Under the pieces are notes generated by a model, which saw only the letters and a program-made list of their open reading frames with translations, did not search any database and was not told the origin of the DNA. DNA of 64,000 nucleotides from Melioribacter sp. (GTDB lineage Bacteria; Bacteroidota; Ignavibacteria; Ignavibacteriales; Melioribacteraceae). The position numbers and the translations under genes were made by a program. Numbering within the stretch: the stretch's first letter is position 1; every line of letters starts with the position of its first letter. The stretch is from assembly GCA_023250955.1 (NCBI GenBank), contig JAHEZQ010000007.1, positions 1 to 64,000 of the forward strand, given 5' to 3'. This document shows positions 33,660-42,470 of this stretch, one piece after another.

Positions 33660-34802
33660 TTACAACACCTTAACTGCGATTACGCTTATATCGTCATCCA
33701 TCTCTCCGCCTGTATAATCAAAAATCTCTTTTTGCATCTGAGCAAGTGAGTCCTCGCTCGGATTTAATTCTTCTAAAAACTTCATCAAGTGATCTTCCGA
33801 ATAAAGTTCCCCGGCTTTGTTCCTAGATTCCGTAATTCCATCTGTAACCAAAAATAATTCGTCCCCGTTATTTAGTTTTAATTCAATGTCCTCATATTCT
33901 CCGGACTTGCTAAATCCAAGTAGAACACCCTTAGAAATAATTTTATCAACGGTTTTTGATTTATAGATTAGTGGAAGATCTCCGGCTCCTGAGTAACGTG
34001 CAATTTTATTTTTCTTGTCAAGTATAATTACAGAGAGCGTTATGAATACCTCGGAAATTCTTTCGTCTTTAAAAACTGATTCGTTTACTTTGTGAAGTAT
34101 GTGACTTGGTTGATAATCTTTGGATGATTCAAGCACAAACCGTGCAGCACTACGCACATAACCAGCATAAGCAACTGCAAAATACCAGGCTCCCCATCGT
34201 TTCCCCATTACATCGCCTAAGATTATCGCTATGTGATCATCGTCCATTTTAAAGTAATCAATGAAATCTCCACCTGGAACATTTTTGAAAGGTAAATGCC
34301 AATGCTTGATTTGAAATCCTTCAAACTGAGGAAATTCTTCCGGAACAACTTTAGCGCCCATTGAATCGGCAGCTTTTTGTACTTCATCAACAACTTTTAC
34401 GCGTTCTTTCTCAAGACTTTTTAAAATGGCAGATACTTTTGCAATTACGACTTTAGGACTTGATGTTTTAATGATGTAGTCCTCAATTTCAAGATCAAAC
34501 CCTTGAAGAATATCTTCCTCCTCTCCTTTAGCGGTAAGAAAGACAAATGGGATTTGTTTGAGTTCAGGATTAGCCAACAGACGTTTGCGAAATTCATATC
34601 CATCTACTTCAGGCATCATTACATCACTTATAATCAAATCCGGTTTTATTTTTTCTGCAAGCTCCATACCTTCTCTTCCATTGCCGGCAACTTCACAACG
34701 AAATCCTGCCTTTGTTAGATTAAAAGTAAAAAGTTTTGCAATGTTAAATTCGTCTTCAACCAATAAGATTGTGCTTGCCGATTTATTGCTTTCTTGTGTC
34801 AC
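33660..34802 (-). CDS. response regulator fused to PP2C (SpoIIE/RsbU) phosphatase
   Basis: 380 residues, GTG start. Receiver domain with Asp60 as phospho-acceptor, a short coiled linker, then a PPM/PP2C domain of the SpoIIE type. The metal-binding acidic motifs are all present: PGGDFIDYF, IILGDVMGK, VTDGITES and DDDISVIAV. Such proteins dephosphorylate STAS-domain anti-anti-sigma factors when their receiver is activated. A STAS gene lies immediately upstream in the same transcript, which is the expected substrate. It is the last gene of the four-gene signalling unit. Confidence 0.9.
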   Translation of the reverse strand: MTQESNKSASTILLVEDEFNIAKLFTFNLTKAGFRCEVAGNGREGMELAEKIKPDLIISDVMMPEVDGYEFRKRLLANPELKQIPFVFLTAKGEEEDILQGFDLEIEDYIIKTSSPKVVIAKVSAILKSLEKERVKVVDEVQKAADSMGAKVVPEEFPQFEGFQIKHWHLPFKNVPGGDFIDYFKMDDDHIAIILGDVMGKRWGAWYFAVAYAGYVRSAARFVLESSKDYQPSHILHKVNESVFKDERISEVFITLSVIILDKKNKIARYSGAGDLPLIYKSKTVDKIISKGVLLGFSKSGEYEDIELKLNNGDELFLVTDGITESRNKAGELYSEDHLMKFLEELNPSEDSLAQMQKEIFDYTGGEMDDDISVIAVKVL

Positions 34803-34837
34803 GAATTTTCCAGAAATAATTATTTACGATTATTAAA

Positions 34838-34884
34838 GATTCTTCTCCCGCTAAAGCAGAATCAGAATGACAGCTACGCTGTCA
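34838..34884. repeat. double hairpin, probable dispersed intergenic repeat
   Basis: GATTCT/AGAATC (34838-34843 with 34858-34863) forms one stem. TGACAGC-TAC-GCTGTCA (34868-34884) is a perfect second hairpin that overlaps the stop codon of the STAS gene. There is no T tract, so it is not a standard terminator. The wording (agaatcagaatgacag) looks like repeats I know from other genomes. Confidence 0.4.
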
Positions 34885-35223
34885 CTTATTAAAACTTTTT
34901 ATTGCGTCTTGCAATTCACTATACGATTCAAATACTCTGAACAATCTCGTTAATTCGAACATAGAGCGAACATTAGGCTTGAAGCCTACTAATTTTAGAT
35001 CTCCGCCAAGTTTGGCTGCTTTTTTTAATGTGTTAACAATTACACCAAGAAACGTCGAATCTAAATATTCTACAGACGTAAGATCAATTATTACTTTCCT
35101 ATAGCCTTTGTCAATCTTATCGTTGACTTGTCTTTTCAATTCTTCAGCTTCTAAAAGTGTGGCTCTATCAAGATTTACTATCTCAACTATAATATCATCA
35201 ATTGTTTCTTCTATTATACTCAT
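34882..35223 (-). CDS. STAS-domain anti-sigma-factor antagonist
   Basis: 113 residues, one STAS domain. The key region IDLTSVEYLDSTFLG carries the phosphorylatable Ser56 of SpoIIAA/RsbV proteins. It lies between the sigma-54 regulator (17 bases upstream) and the receiver-PP2C gene, so it is the probable substrate of that phosphatase. In the standard partner switch the dephosphorylated form binds an anti-sigma kinase; no such kinase (RsbW type) is visible in this window. A second STAS protein at 40714-41079 has Ser at the same position. Confidence 0.9.
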   Translation of the reverse strand: MSIIEETIDDIIVEIVNLDRATLLEAEELKRQVNDKIDKGYRKVIIDLTSVEYLDSTFLGVIVNTLKKAAKLGGDLKLVGFKPNVRSMFELTRLFRVFESYSELQDAIKSFNK

Positions 35224-35240
35224 AGTTCACCTTTAATTTT

Positions 35241-36623
35241 TCAATTCTTTGGTGATTCGATTTTATATTTATCCATCAGACGGTAAAGTGTAGCACGACC
35301 AATTTTAAGTTTACGAGCCGCTTCAACAATGTTTCCTTCAGTAACTTTTAATGAATGTCTAATAGCTTCTTCCTTTAATTTTTCAAAAGGAACTATTGGA
35401 CTATCTTCTCCAAAGAGAGCTCCGTTGGTGTTGGAGTTCAGCGTCCCTAAATTTCCTGTAATATTTGCGGGCAGAACATCTGCTTCAATAAAGTCTCCGT
35501 CGCTTAAAATCATACATCGCTCTATAGTGTTCTCAAGTTCCCGAACATTACCCGGCCAATCATAGTCGTACATAATTTTTAGAGCTGCTTTGCTTACATT
35601 TTTTATTTCTTTGCCGATTTTCTTATTAAAAATTTTTATAAAATGATTAATTAAAATTACAATATCACCTTTTCGTTCTCTTAGAGGTAGAATGTGTATT
35701 GGAAATGAACTTAGTCGGTAATAGAGATCTTCTCTAAACTGTTTATTATCAACTGCTAATTTAAGATCACGATTAGTTGCGGAAATAATTCTTACATCTG
35801 TTTTAATAACTTCGTTTCCGCCAACGCGTTCAAATTCTTTTTGCTGAATAACCCTGAGAATTTTTGCTTGAAGCGACATTTCCATTTCACCAATTTCGTC
35901 AAGAAAAATTGATCCGCCTCTCGCAAGTTCAAACTTTCCAATTTTTCTTACATGGGCTCCTGTAAAAGCGCCTTTTTCATGACCAAATAATTCGCTCTCC
36001 AAAAGTTCACGCGGAATTGAAGCACAATTAACAACAACAAATGGCGCAGTTTTTCTTTTTCCATTATAATGTATTGCGCGTGCAACCAGCTCTTTGCCTG
36101 TTCCGCTTTCTCCTGTGATCAGTACAGTGATTTCGTTATCAAGTACTTTTGATACCATCTTAAAAGCTTCCTGCATTTTTTTATCTGCAGAAATGATGTT
36201 ATCAAAACTAAATTCTTTTTCAATATTTTCTTTCAGTTTTTCAAGTTCGCGTTCCAAATCATAATTTTTAATTGCATTTCTAATTGCCGGTTCAAGACGA
36301 TTTTTGTCTATCGGCTTAGGAAAATAATCGAACGCTCCAAGACGGATAGATTCAAGTGCGACTTCTACGCTCCCCTGAGCAGATAACATTATTATAGGCA
36401 GGTACGGACTCTTTTGTTTCATTCTATTAAGGACTTCATTTCCGTTTATATCAGGAAGCATTATATCAAGAAGGACTAAATCAGGATTGTCGGCAAAAGA
36501 ATTTAGCGCATCTGTTCCGGTTGTAAAAGTTTTTATTCTGTAATTCCATTGATTTTTAACCCAATGTGTAAGCATTTTCACAATTGAGTCTTCATCGTCA
36601 ATAATAAAAATTAATTTTTCCAA
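35241..36623 (-). CDS. sigma-54-dependent response regulator
   Basis: 460 residues. Receiver with acidic pair Asp9-Asp10 and phospho-acceptor Asp53, AAA+ domain with GESGTGKE, intact GAFTGA and FLDEIGEM, and a Fis-type helix-turn-helix at the C-terminus (NIVEAARKLKIGRATLYRLMDKY). It should activate sigma-54 promoters on phosphorylation. The upstream gene (20 bases away) is a soluble PAS histidine kinase, which is its probable partner, and STAS and PP2C genes follow. Confidence 0.93.
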   Translation of the reverse strand: MEKLIFIIDDEDSIVKMLTHWVKNQWNYRIKTFTTGTDALNSFADNPDLVLLDIMLPDINGNEVLNRMKQKSPYLPIIMLSAQGSVEVALESIRLGAFDYFPKPIDKNRLEPAIRNAIKNYDLERELEKLKENIEKEFSFDNIISADKKMQEAFKMVSKVLDNEITVLITGESGTGKELVARAIHYNGKRKTAPFVVVNCASIPRELLESELFGHEKGAFTGAHVRKIGKFELARGGSIFLDEIGEMEMSLQAKILRVIQQKEFERVGGNEVIKTDVRIISATNRDLKLAVDNKQFREDLYYRLSSFPIHILPLRERKGDIVILINHFIKIFNKKIGKEIKNVSKAALKIMYDYDWPGNVRELENTIERCMILSDGDFIEADVLPANITGNLGTLNSNTNGALFGEDSPIVPFEKLKEEAIRHSLKVTEGNIVEAARKLKIGRATLYRLMDKYKIESPKN

Positions 36624-36643
36624 TTTTTCCCTCGGCTGTAATT

Positions 36644-38224
36644 CTACTTTGGTAAACGAATAATAAATGTTGTTCCTTTATCAACTTGACTTCTAACTTT
36701 AATAAAACCTTTGTGCAAATCTACAATTTGTTTTACGCTTACAAGACCAAATCCGGCTCCACCCAATGGTGTTCCGAACTGTTGAATTTTACTGAACTTT
36801 TGAAAAAGATTAGGTAAATCTTTTTCCGGAATTCCAACACCTGTATCGCTAATAACTATTTCAATTTCTTTAACATAATCCTGTAATATTATTGTGATTC
36901 TTCCCCCTGCGTTTGTGAATTTAACTGCATTTGAAATGAGATTTCCAAAAACTTTTCGAAGCCGATCTTTATCAACATTTATTTGTAAATTATTTTTAGG
37001 ATACTCTTTCGAAAGTGTAATATTCTTTTCTTTAATTTGATCCGAGAAATTCAAGAGGGATTCTTCCATAATATTTACAATACTTGTTAAAGATTTTTGT
37101 AATTCTTCCTCCCCACTCTCAAGTTTAGAAAAATCAAGCACATCGTTAATTAGTTTGCCTAGGCGTTTGCCCTCCATTAAAATAATATTACTGAATTCAC
37201 GAACCGTTTCCTTAGGAAGATCCGGATCTGATAAAATTGTTTCTGCAAAACCAACTATTGAGGCAAGAGGCGTCCTAAGTTCATGCGATACATTAGATAT
37301 AAATTCACTCTTTAATTTATTCACTTCTTCAAGAACAGTAATTTTGTGTCTGGCTCTTTCCCGTTCAATAGAAATTATCCTATTGGCTTCAACTAATTTT
37401 GCATTAAGATCTTTTATTTTTTGCTCATCAAGTTTACGGTTTGTAATATTGCGGCCAATACTTAACATGCCGGATACTTCTCCGTCACTTAACATCGGTT
37501 TTGCACTTACTTCAAAAGTAATTCCCTTATCAAATCTGTCAAGAAACACTGCCTCGAAAGTTGTAATCCCGTTTGAGTTTAATATCTCTGTAAATGCAGC
37601 AGCAATTTTAGATTCGTCCTCTTTATCAATGAATTCGAGAAAATGTCTTCCAATCATCTCATCGGGAGTATAGCCAAGTGCTGTTGCACCGTTTTTATTA
37701 ACCATGCTGAAATATCCAAACCCGTTAAGAATAAAAATCAAATCATCAGCTGTATCAATTAATAATCTAAATCTTTCTTCAGAGCCTTCTAGTTTTAACA
37801 GAATTTGTTTCTCTTCGGTAATATCTTGAATTGCGCCAACAACACGAATTGTTTTATTGTTTTTAATAATCGGAATTCCGGAGTGTCTGACCCAATGTTC
37901 TTTGCCAAATCTATCTTTCATCCGGTATTCAATAGTTGATTCAATACCATTATTAAGATTATTAATAAAATTTTTAAAATTGCCAAAGTGTGCGGGATAT
38001 ATTGACCGCAAAATTTGTGTTTTGTTCTTATAAATTTCTTCCGGGGAAAATCCGAATAAGGTTCTTGCGGCATCTGTAATAAAATTATATTCCGTTCCTT
38101 CAGCATTGGTTGAGTAAAGAACAATATTAATAGAACTAACCGTCTCGCTAAAAAGCTGTTCGGTTTTATCTTTTGAAAGTTTTTCTTTTTCAGATGATTT
38201 TGTCGTACCGCTTCCGCGTTTCAT
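36644..38224 (-). CDS. cytoplasmic PAS-PAS histidine kinase
   Basis: 526 residues with no membrane segment. Two PAS domains lie at about 25-150 and 150-275. Each ends in a PAC-like turn (RVVGAIQDITEEK and MLSIGRNITNRK). A coiled linker precedes HisKA with VSHELRTPL (His near 313), then the ATPase with NLISNAVKFT, DTGVGIP and GAGFGL. Without membrane segments, it senses a cytoplasmic signal, possibly via a PAS-bound cofactor; none can be named. It is the first gene of the unit kinase, sigma-54 regulator, STAS, receiver-phosphatase. Confidence 0.9.
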   Translation of the reverse strand: MKRGSGTTKSSEKEKLSKDKTEQLFSETVSSINIVLYSTNAEGTEYNFITDAARTLFGFSPEEIYKNKTQILRSIYPAHFGNFKNFINNLNNGIESTIEYRMKDRFGKEHWVRHSGIPIIKNNKTIRVVGAIQDITEEKQILLKLEGSEERFRLLIDTADDLIFILNGFGYFSMVNKNGATALGYTPDEMIGRHFLEFIDKEDESKIAAAFTEILNSNGITTFEAVFLDRFDKGITFEVSAKPMLSDGEVSGMLSIGRNITNRKLDEQKIKDLNAKLVEANRIISIERERARHKITVLEEVNKLKSEFISNVSHELRTPLASIVGFAETILSDPDLPKETVREFSNIILMEGKRLGKLINDVLDFSKLESGEEELQKSLTSIVNIMEESLLNFSDQIKEKNITLSKEYPKNNLQINVDKDRLRKVFGNLISNAVKFTNAGGRITIILQDYVKEIEIVISDTGVGIPEKDLPNLFQKFSKIQQFGTPLGGAGFGLVSVKQIVDLHKGFIKVRSQVDKGTTFIIRLPK

Positions 38225-38289
38225 TAAACTATTCTTAATAAATTTTGTTGTAAGATAATAAATTCGTGTGAGGAAATATAGAGAATGCT

Positions 38290-39417
38290 CTAATAGGATA
38301 TCTTATTTTTATAGTATTTGAACAAAAGGAAAAAGCAGAAGCAAAGTCCAGTGGCAAATATCCAATATCCGTTTTCTTTGTTCAAGTCCATCAATGTTGT
38401 GCCTAAGATCGGACCAGCTATTGTGCCTGCGCCGTACATCATGGTAAAATAGCTGTTTGCCTGTGCCATGAACTTTCTTTCGACTTTTTCTACTGTATAA
38501 TTTAGACCAATAGTATAAAAAGACGGGACTAGTCCGCCTATAAAAAAGAATATAATTACAAGAAATGAAAAATTCATTGCAGTAATTGGGAGGATGAAAA
38601 GTAATCCGAGTAGAAATGAAATTATTAATAATAGTTTATACTTCACGACCTTATCGGCAAGATGTCCGATAAAATAAAGTAGTATAATTCCTCCAAGCAC
38701 AAATGAGGTGAGGAAATATGAAACCTCTATTTCAGAAAAATTATTACGTAATCCATACAATGGCAGCGTCACCATGACCGATGACTCAAATAATCCATAA
38801 ACAAATGCAGAAAATAAACTTAGTATTGGCATTTTTGAAAGAGGCATTTTTTCAATTTTTTTATTATCTGCGTTAAGGCTAATATCTATCATCAAAGTCA
38901 TTTGAAGAACAAATACAAAAAGAACGATAGCTGAACCAATTACAAACGGAACCCAATTACCAAGTTTGATCGTCCAGATTAAAAGTGTGCCGACAGCAAT
39001 TCCCACTGAAAGAATCACTACATAAAGACCAATATTTTTTCCCCGGTTTGTTTCATCGCTGTAAGCATTAATCATTACTTCCGTTGAAACAAAAATAAAA
39101 GTTCCTCCGACGCCCATAACTATTTTTATAAAATAAAGTAGCGGATAGATATACCAAAACATATGTCCGAATGCACTTAACATCCATATAAAAAGTCCAG
39201 TTGCTAAAATTGTCTTAACGCCGAATACATCTATTAACCTTCCGGTATATCTAGAAAAAATTACAATGCTTATATATCCGACCATTGCTGAAGAGCCAAT
39301 TATTATGCTCGGTGCATGATTTTGTTCAAGTAAAATAATAGTAACCGGAGTTACTAAACCGAAACCGATACCGCCAATTCCAATACCAATCAAAGCTAGT
39401 ATAAAATTTTTTCGCAT
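38290..39417 (-). CDS. major facilitator superfamily transporter
   Basis: 375 residues from the ATG at 39417; a TTG three codons earlier is an alternative. About twelve hydrophobic segments are visible. The loop after the second helix, SRYTGRLIDVFGVK, resembles the MFS G-x-L-a-D-r-x-G motif, which marks drug/proton antiporter-like members. It is 65 bases upstream of the PAS kinase gene and may share its transcript. The substrate is unknown. Confidence 0.85.
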   Translation of the reverse strand: MRKNFILALIGIGIGGIGFGLVTPVTIILLEQNHAPSIIIGSSAMVGYISIVIFSRYTGRLIDVFGVKTILATGLFIWMLSAFGHMFWYIYPLLYFIKIVMGVGGTFIFVSTEVMINAYSDETNRGKNIGLYVVILSVGIAVGTLLIWTIKLGNWVPFVIGSAIVLFVFVLQMTLMIDISLNADNKKIEKMPLSKMPILSLFSAFVYGLFESSVMVTLPLYGLRNNFSEIEVSYFLTSFVLGGIILLYFIGHLADKVVKYKLLLIISFLLGLLFILPITAMNFSFLVIIFFFIGGLVPSFYTIGLNYTVEKVERKFMAQANSYFTMMYGAGTIAGPILGTTLMDLNKENGYWIFATGLCFCFFLLFKYYKNKISY

Positions 39418-39487
39418 ATCTTTCAAAAATGATGCTGTAAAATAGCTTTGCTAAAATTAATTACACAACTTTTATTATTATTGTGCT

Positions 39488-40711
39488 GTGGAAAAAGAAA
39501 AAATCAAAAAGCCAGAGTTACTGGCCCCAGCTGGTGATTGGAGTATGCTAAATGTTGCGATCAACAGCGGTGCTGATTCAATTTATTTTGGCTTAAAAAA
39601 TCTTAGCATGCGCGCTGCAGCTAATAATTTTGATGTTTCAGAACTCCCCAAGATTGTTGAGTTCTGCAATGAAAAAAATGTAAAGGCACATCTAACTCTC
39701 AACACAATAGTTTTTGAAAATGAATTAGAAGAACTTAATAAAATTATTCCCACAGCAAAGAAAGCCGGCGTGGAAATGGTTATCTGTTGGGATATGTCTG
39801 TAATACAAAGGTGTATTGATTATGAAATGCCTTTCTGTGTTAGTACGCAAGCATCGGTTTCTAATTCTTCAACCGTAACATTTTATGAGCAGCTTGGTGC
39901 CAAACGGATCGTCCTTGCTCGCGAATGCACGCTTGATAAAATCAAAGAAATCAAAAGTAAAACTAATATTGAAATTGAAACATTTATTCACGGCGCAATG
40001 TGTATTGCAATTAGCGGAAGATGTTTTATGAGTCATGAAGTCTTTGGTAAAAGCGCTAACCGCGGTGAATGTCTTCAGCCGTGTAGAAGGGAATATGAAA
40101 TAAAAGATATAGACGAAAAATTTTCTTTAACTCTGGGGGAAGATTATGTGCTGTCACCAAAAGATTTATGTACAATTGATTTTATTGATAAACTCATAGA
40201 AGCGGGAATTGATGCATTTAAGATAGAGGGGAGAAAAAGAGCGCCTGAATATATTGCCAAATCTGTTTCAACATACCGCAAAGCAATAGACCGTTATTTT
40301 GACAGGACACTTACTCACGAAATTAAACTTGAATACCTTGAAGAATTAAAAAAAGTTTATAACCGTGGATTTTCTACCGGTTTTTATTTCGGTCCGCCTG
40401 GTTCTGAAAGTTATACAAAGACTTTTGGAAGTCTTGCTACAACAAAAAAAATATATGTCGGTAGAGTATTAAACTATTATAAAAAAAGTAAGGTCGCATT
40501 TGTAAGATTAGAGGCTGATTCGCTTTCAATTGGGGATTCGATCTATATAATGGGAAGTACTACCGGGCTTGTTGAATTAACGCTTAACAAAATTATTCTA
40601 GATGAGGTCGGGTTAAATTCTGTTAACAAGGGAAGTGATTTTACTTTTGAATGTGATGAATTGGTTCGTGCAAATGATCGAGTTTATAAAATAGTTTCAG
40701 TTGATTTGTAA
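39488..40711 (+). CDS. peptidase U32-family protein (YegQ/TrhP-like)
   Basis: 407 residues beginning with GTG at 39488. U32 features: ELLAPAGDWSMLNVAINSGADSIYFGL at the start, ARECTLDKIKEI, then FIHGAMCIAISGRCFMS and GECLQPCRREYEI, whose cysteines could hold an iron-sulfur centre, and AFKIEGRKRAPEYIA. The family includes tRNA-hydroxylating TrhP (YegQ) and rRNA-hydroxylating RlhA. The short length and Cys pattern favour TrhP, but the two cannot be told apart surely. The stop is 2 bases from the end of the convergent STAS gene. Confidence 0.85.
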   Translation: MEKEKIKKPELLAPAGDWSMLNVAINSGADSIYFGLKNLSMRAAANNFDVSELPKIVEFCNEKNVKAHLTLNTIVFENELEELNKIIPTAKKAGVEMVICWDMSVIQRCIDYEMPFCVSTQASVSNSSTVTFYEQLGAKRIVLARECTLDKIKEIKSKTNIEIETFIHGAMCIAISGRCFMSHEVFGKSANRGECLQPCRREYEIKDIDEKFSLTLGEDYVLSPKDLCTIDFIDKLIEAGIDAFKIEGRKRAPEYIAKSVSTYRKAIDRYFDRTLTHEIKLEYLEELKKVYNRGFSTGFYFGPPGSESYTKTFGSLATTKKIYVGRVLNYYKKSKVAFVRLEADSLSIGDSIYIMGSTTGLVELTLNKIILDEVGLNSVNKGSDFTFECDELVRANDRVYKIVSVDL

Positions 40712-40713
40712 AA

Positions 40714-41079
40714 TTATTTCCATGTTAATTTTGGTTTTCCACCTTCAAAACTATCTATGGCTTCATCCAGCATAGGAAAAACTTTGAATACTTTGTCCAT
40801 TCGTGTTAAAACAAAAACTAACGAAGGCATTTCCTTATTATATACTAGACGTAAATCACCATTAATAGAATTAACTTTCTTGAGTAAAGCAACCATTGCG
40901 CCTAAAAAAGTTGAATCAACATATTCACATACACTTAAATCAACGATAATTTTGGTTGCACCCTCTGTAATCATTTCGCTAACAAACTCTTTAAACTTTA
41001 CAGCTTTTGCCAGAGTAGCCCTATTCAAATAAACATGTACTACCGCGATTTCGCCAATTTTATCAGATTTAAAATCCAT
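40714..41079 (-). CDS. second STAS-domain protein
   Basis: 121 residues, one STAS domain with VDLSVCEYVDSTFLGA, where Ser56 matches the phosphorylation site of SpoIIAA-type proteins and sits at the same position as in the STAS protein at 34882-35223. The two are divergent in sequence but colinear. No phosphatase or anti-sigma kinase lies beside it. It could feed the same network as the first. It is preceded by a long gap with no gene. Confidence 0.88.
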   Translation of the reverse strand: MDFKSDKIGEIAVVHVYLNRATLAKAVKFKEFVSEMITEGATKIIVDLSVCEYVDSTFLGAMVALLKKVNSINGDLRLVYNKEMPSLVFVLTRMDKVFKVFPMLDEAIDSFEGGKPKLTWK

Positions 41080-41375
41080 ATACTTTTTATGTTATTAAAA
41101 CTCATTTTGGGTAGTCAATATATGAATTCTACCTTTAATAGAAAACTAATTTACTATTGTGGGGTATTGGGTTTTATAATTAAAAAAATTCTAGTGCTTG
41201 CTTTGAACAATACAGTTTATGAACTATTCCTTAAAACATAGGAACAGATAATCTGCATATTATATTATTATTAAAGGCTCTTCCAAATTAATTCGATAGT
41301 AATGAATAGACATTTGATTTGAACAATTGGAACCAACCAAATCTTATATTTCCAGATTAATTTTTTAGTCGTGAT

Positions 41376-41424
41376 TTAAAAAAGGAAAGGCGAAGGACGC
41401 CTTTTAAAACTTTTACCCTTCGCC
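41376..41424 (-). terminator. nested intrinsic terminator (competing stems)
   Basis: GGCGAAGG (41389-41396) and CCTTCGCC (41417-41424) are perfect inverse complements. A shorter stem AAAGGCG (41386-41392) / CGCCTTT (41398-41404) uses overlapping bases, so the two cannot form together. On the minus strand either would end in TTTCCTTTTTT. It would end transcripts coming from the DUF5683 gene or from the site at 41466-41482. Confidence 0.65.
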
Positions 41425-41465
41425 AATCTTAAGGACGGAGCCTTATTGTGTGTGTGCCTAAGTAA

Positions 41466-41482
41466 GTCAAGTTGAGTGCCAA
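41466..41482 (-). promoter_or_regulatory. sigma-54-like promoter
   Basis: The minus strand reads TTGGCAC-TCAAC-TTGAC. The -24 element matches the sigma-54 consensus (TTGGCAC) and the spacing is exact. The -12 element has TTGA in place of TTGC. A transcript would start near 41455, and the nested terminator begins about 30 bases later. Confidence 0.35.
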
Positions 41483-41613
41483 GAAAATAATGGCCGATTA
41501 TGAATTATCCGTTAACCAAACATCCGAATTTTGCTGTTTTTGAGCTTTTTTTGCAGTTTATAATAAATATTCACAATAGAAAAAGTCTAAAAACTGTGGG
41601 GGTACGCATAATA

Positions 41614-41628
41614 TTCGCCGTGGGCGAA
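41614..41628. other. short hairpin downstream of the DUF5683 gene
   Basis: TTCGCC-GTG-GGCGAA is a perfect 6 bp stem with a 3-base loop, 20 bases after the stop codon at 41649. There is no T tract after it. It may be a mRNA 3' stabilising hairpin. Confidence 0.35.
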
Positions 41629-41648
41629 AATTCTGCTTTATAAAATCG

Positions 41649-42470
41649 TTATAGTGTGACTCTAAAATTTATTTGTAGCGCGCTCAACTGAGGGAGTGTG
41701 ATGTTGAAATAATTTGCGTTGGAAAGATTGTCTTTGGGATTCTTTTCGCCATTGGAGAAAAATAGTAAATCAATCTGGCTGTAAAGCCAAACAACTGCAT
41801 AAGTAATAATTAGTACATTTCTAAACTTATAAGATTTGTTATAATCATCATACTTCTGTTGAATTAATAATTTATCTGTTTCTTTCAAATAGGCATCTTC
41901 TTTAATATTTGTATTTAGAACTGAATAAATCATAGCTCCCAAGCTTAATGTCGAAACTGATGTTGTTAACAACCCCTTAGTGTTGTTTCCAATATAAAAT
42001 TGTCCGAGTCCGGGAAGTAAAATATTTTGCGCCATGGCGCTTTTCATAACGTATGGATTTAAACTTTTAATTTCTTGCCTTATTTGTGTTGAGTCTTGTT
42101 GCTGTTTTTCGTCAGGATGATCTCGCAAATATTCGGTTTTAACCTCGTTAAAGATTGCTATTAATTTAGGAGAAATGTTTGACGGATCGGGTGTATAATT
42201 TTTTTTGATAATTAAAATATTTTCAAAACTTTTCTTTATGGATAATTCATCGCCATTCTGATAAAATACGTTTGCCCGCATAAGATGAACATCAATCGTT
42301 AAAGAGTCAGACAATTCTCCTTGTCGCAGTAATTGGTCAGAAACTTTGATAACATTTTCGTTGTCAAATTTTTCATACAACTGTTTTACTTTTTGATATG
42401 ATACCTCCTGTGCGAAAGTATACGATGTTCCAATTAATAGAATAATAATAAGTAATTTTCTTTTCATCAT
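41649..42470 (-). CDS. exported DUF5683-like membrane protein
   Basis: 273 residues with a signal peptide (ending near Tyr-Thr-Phe-Ala-Gln). Residues about 25-130 are helical and could be a short TPR-like region. From about 145 there is AQNILLPGLGQFYIGNNTKG, the DUF5683 signature, with two hydrophobic segments. The first ATG is shared with the Kelch gene stop (ATGATGA), giving a four-base overlap and translational coupling. A second ATG is three bases on. It is the last gene of the five-gene unit. Function unknown. Confidence 0.75.
   Translation of the reverse strand: MMKRKLLIIILLIGTSYTFAQEVSYQKVKQLYEKFDNENVIKVSDQLLRQGELSDSLTIDVHLMRANVFYQNGDELSIKKSFENILIIKKNYTPDPSNISPKLIAIFNEVKTEYLRDHPDEKQQQDSTQIRQEIKSLNPYVMKSAMAQNILLPGLGQFYIGNNTKGLLTTSVSTLSLGAMIYSVLNTNIKEDAYLKETDKLLIQQKYDDYNKSYKFRNVLIITYAVVWLYSQIDLLFFSNGEKNPKDNLSNANYFNITLPQLSALQINFRVTL

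Larger units (their letters stand above)
41080..41648. other. long intergenic region with candidate small RNA and terminators
   Basis: No protein gene is convincing here. On the minus strand the following can be seen: a sigma-54-like site at 41466-41482, a hairpin at 41430-41445, a nested stem-loop ending in a T run at 41376-41424, and a short hairpin at 41614-41628 just after the DUF5683 stop codon. A minus-strand TTGACT lies near 41113-41118, upstream of the STAS gene. The rest is AT-rich without features. Confidence 0.5.

Noticed and set aside
41035-41241. Plus-strand open frame of 68 codons in the gap near 41.1 kb
   Set aside because: It overlaps the STAS gene start on the other strand, has no ribosome binding site and shows no protein-like composition. 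I left the region as non-coding.
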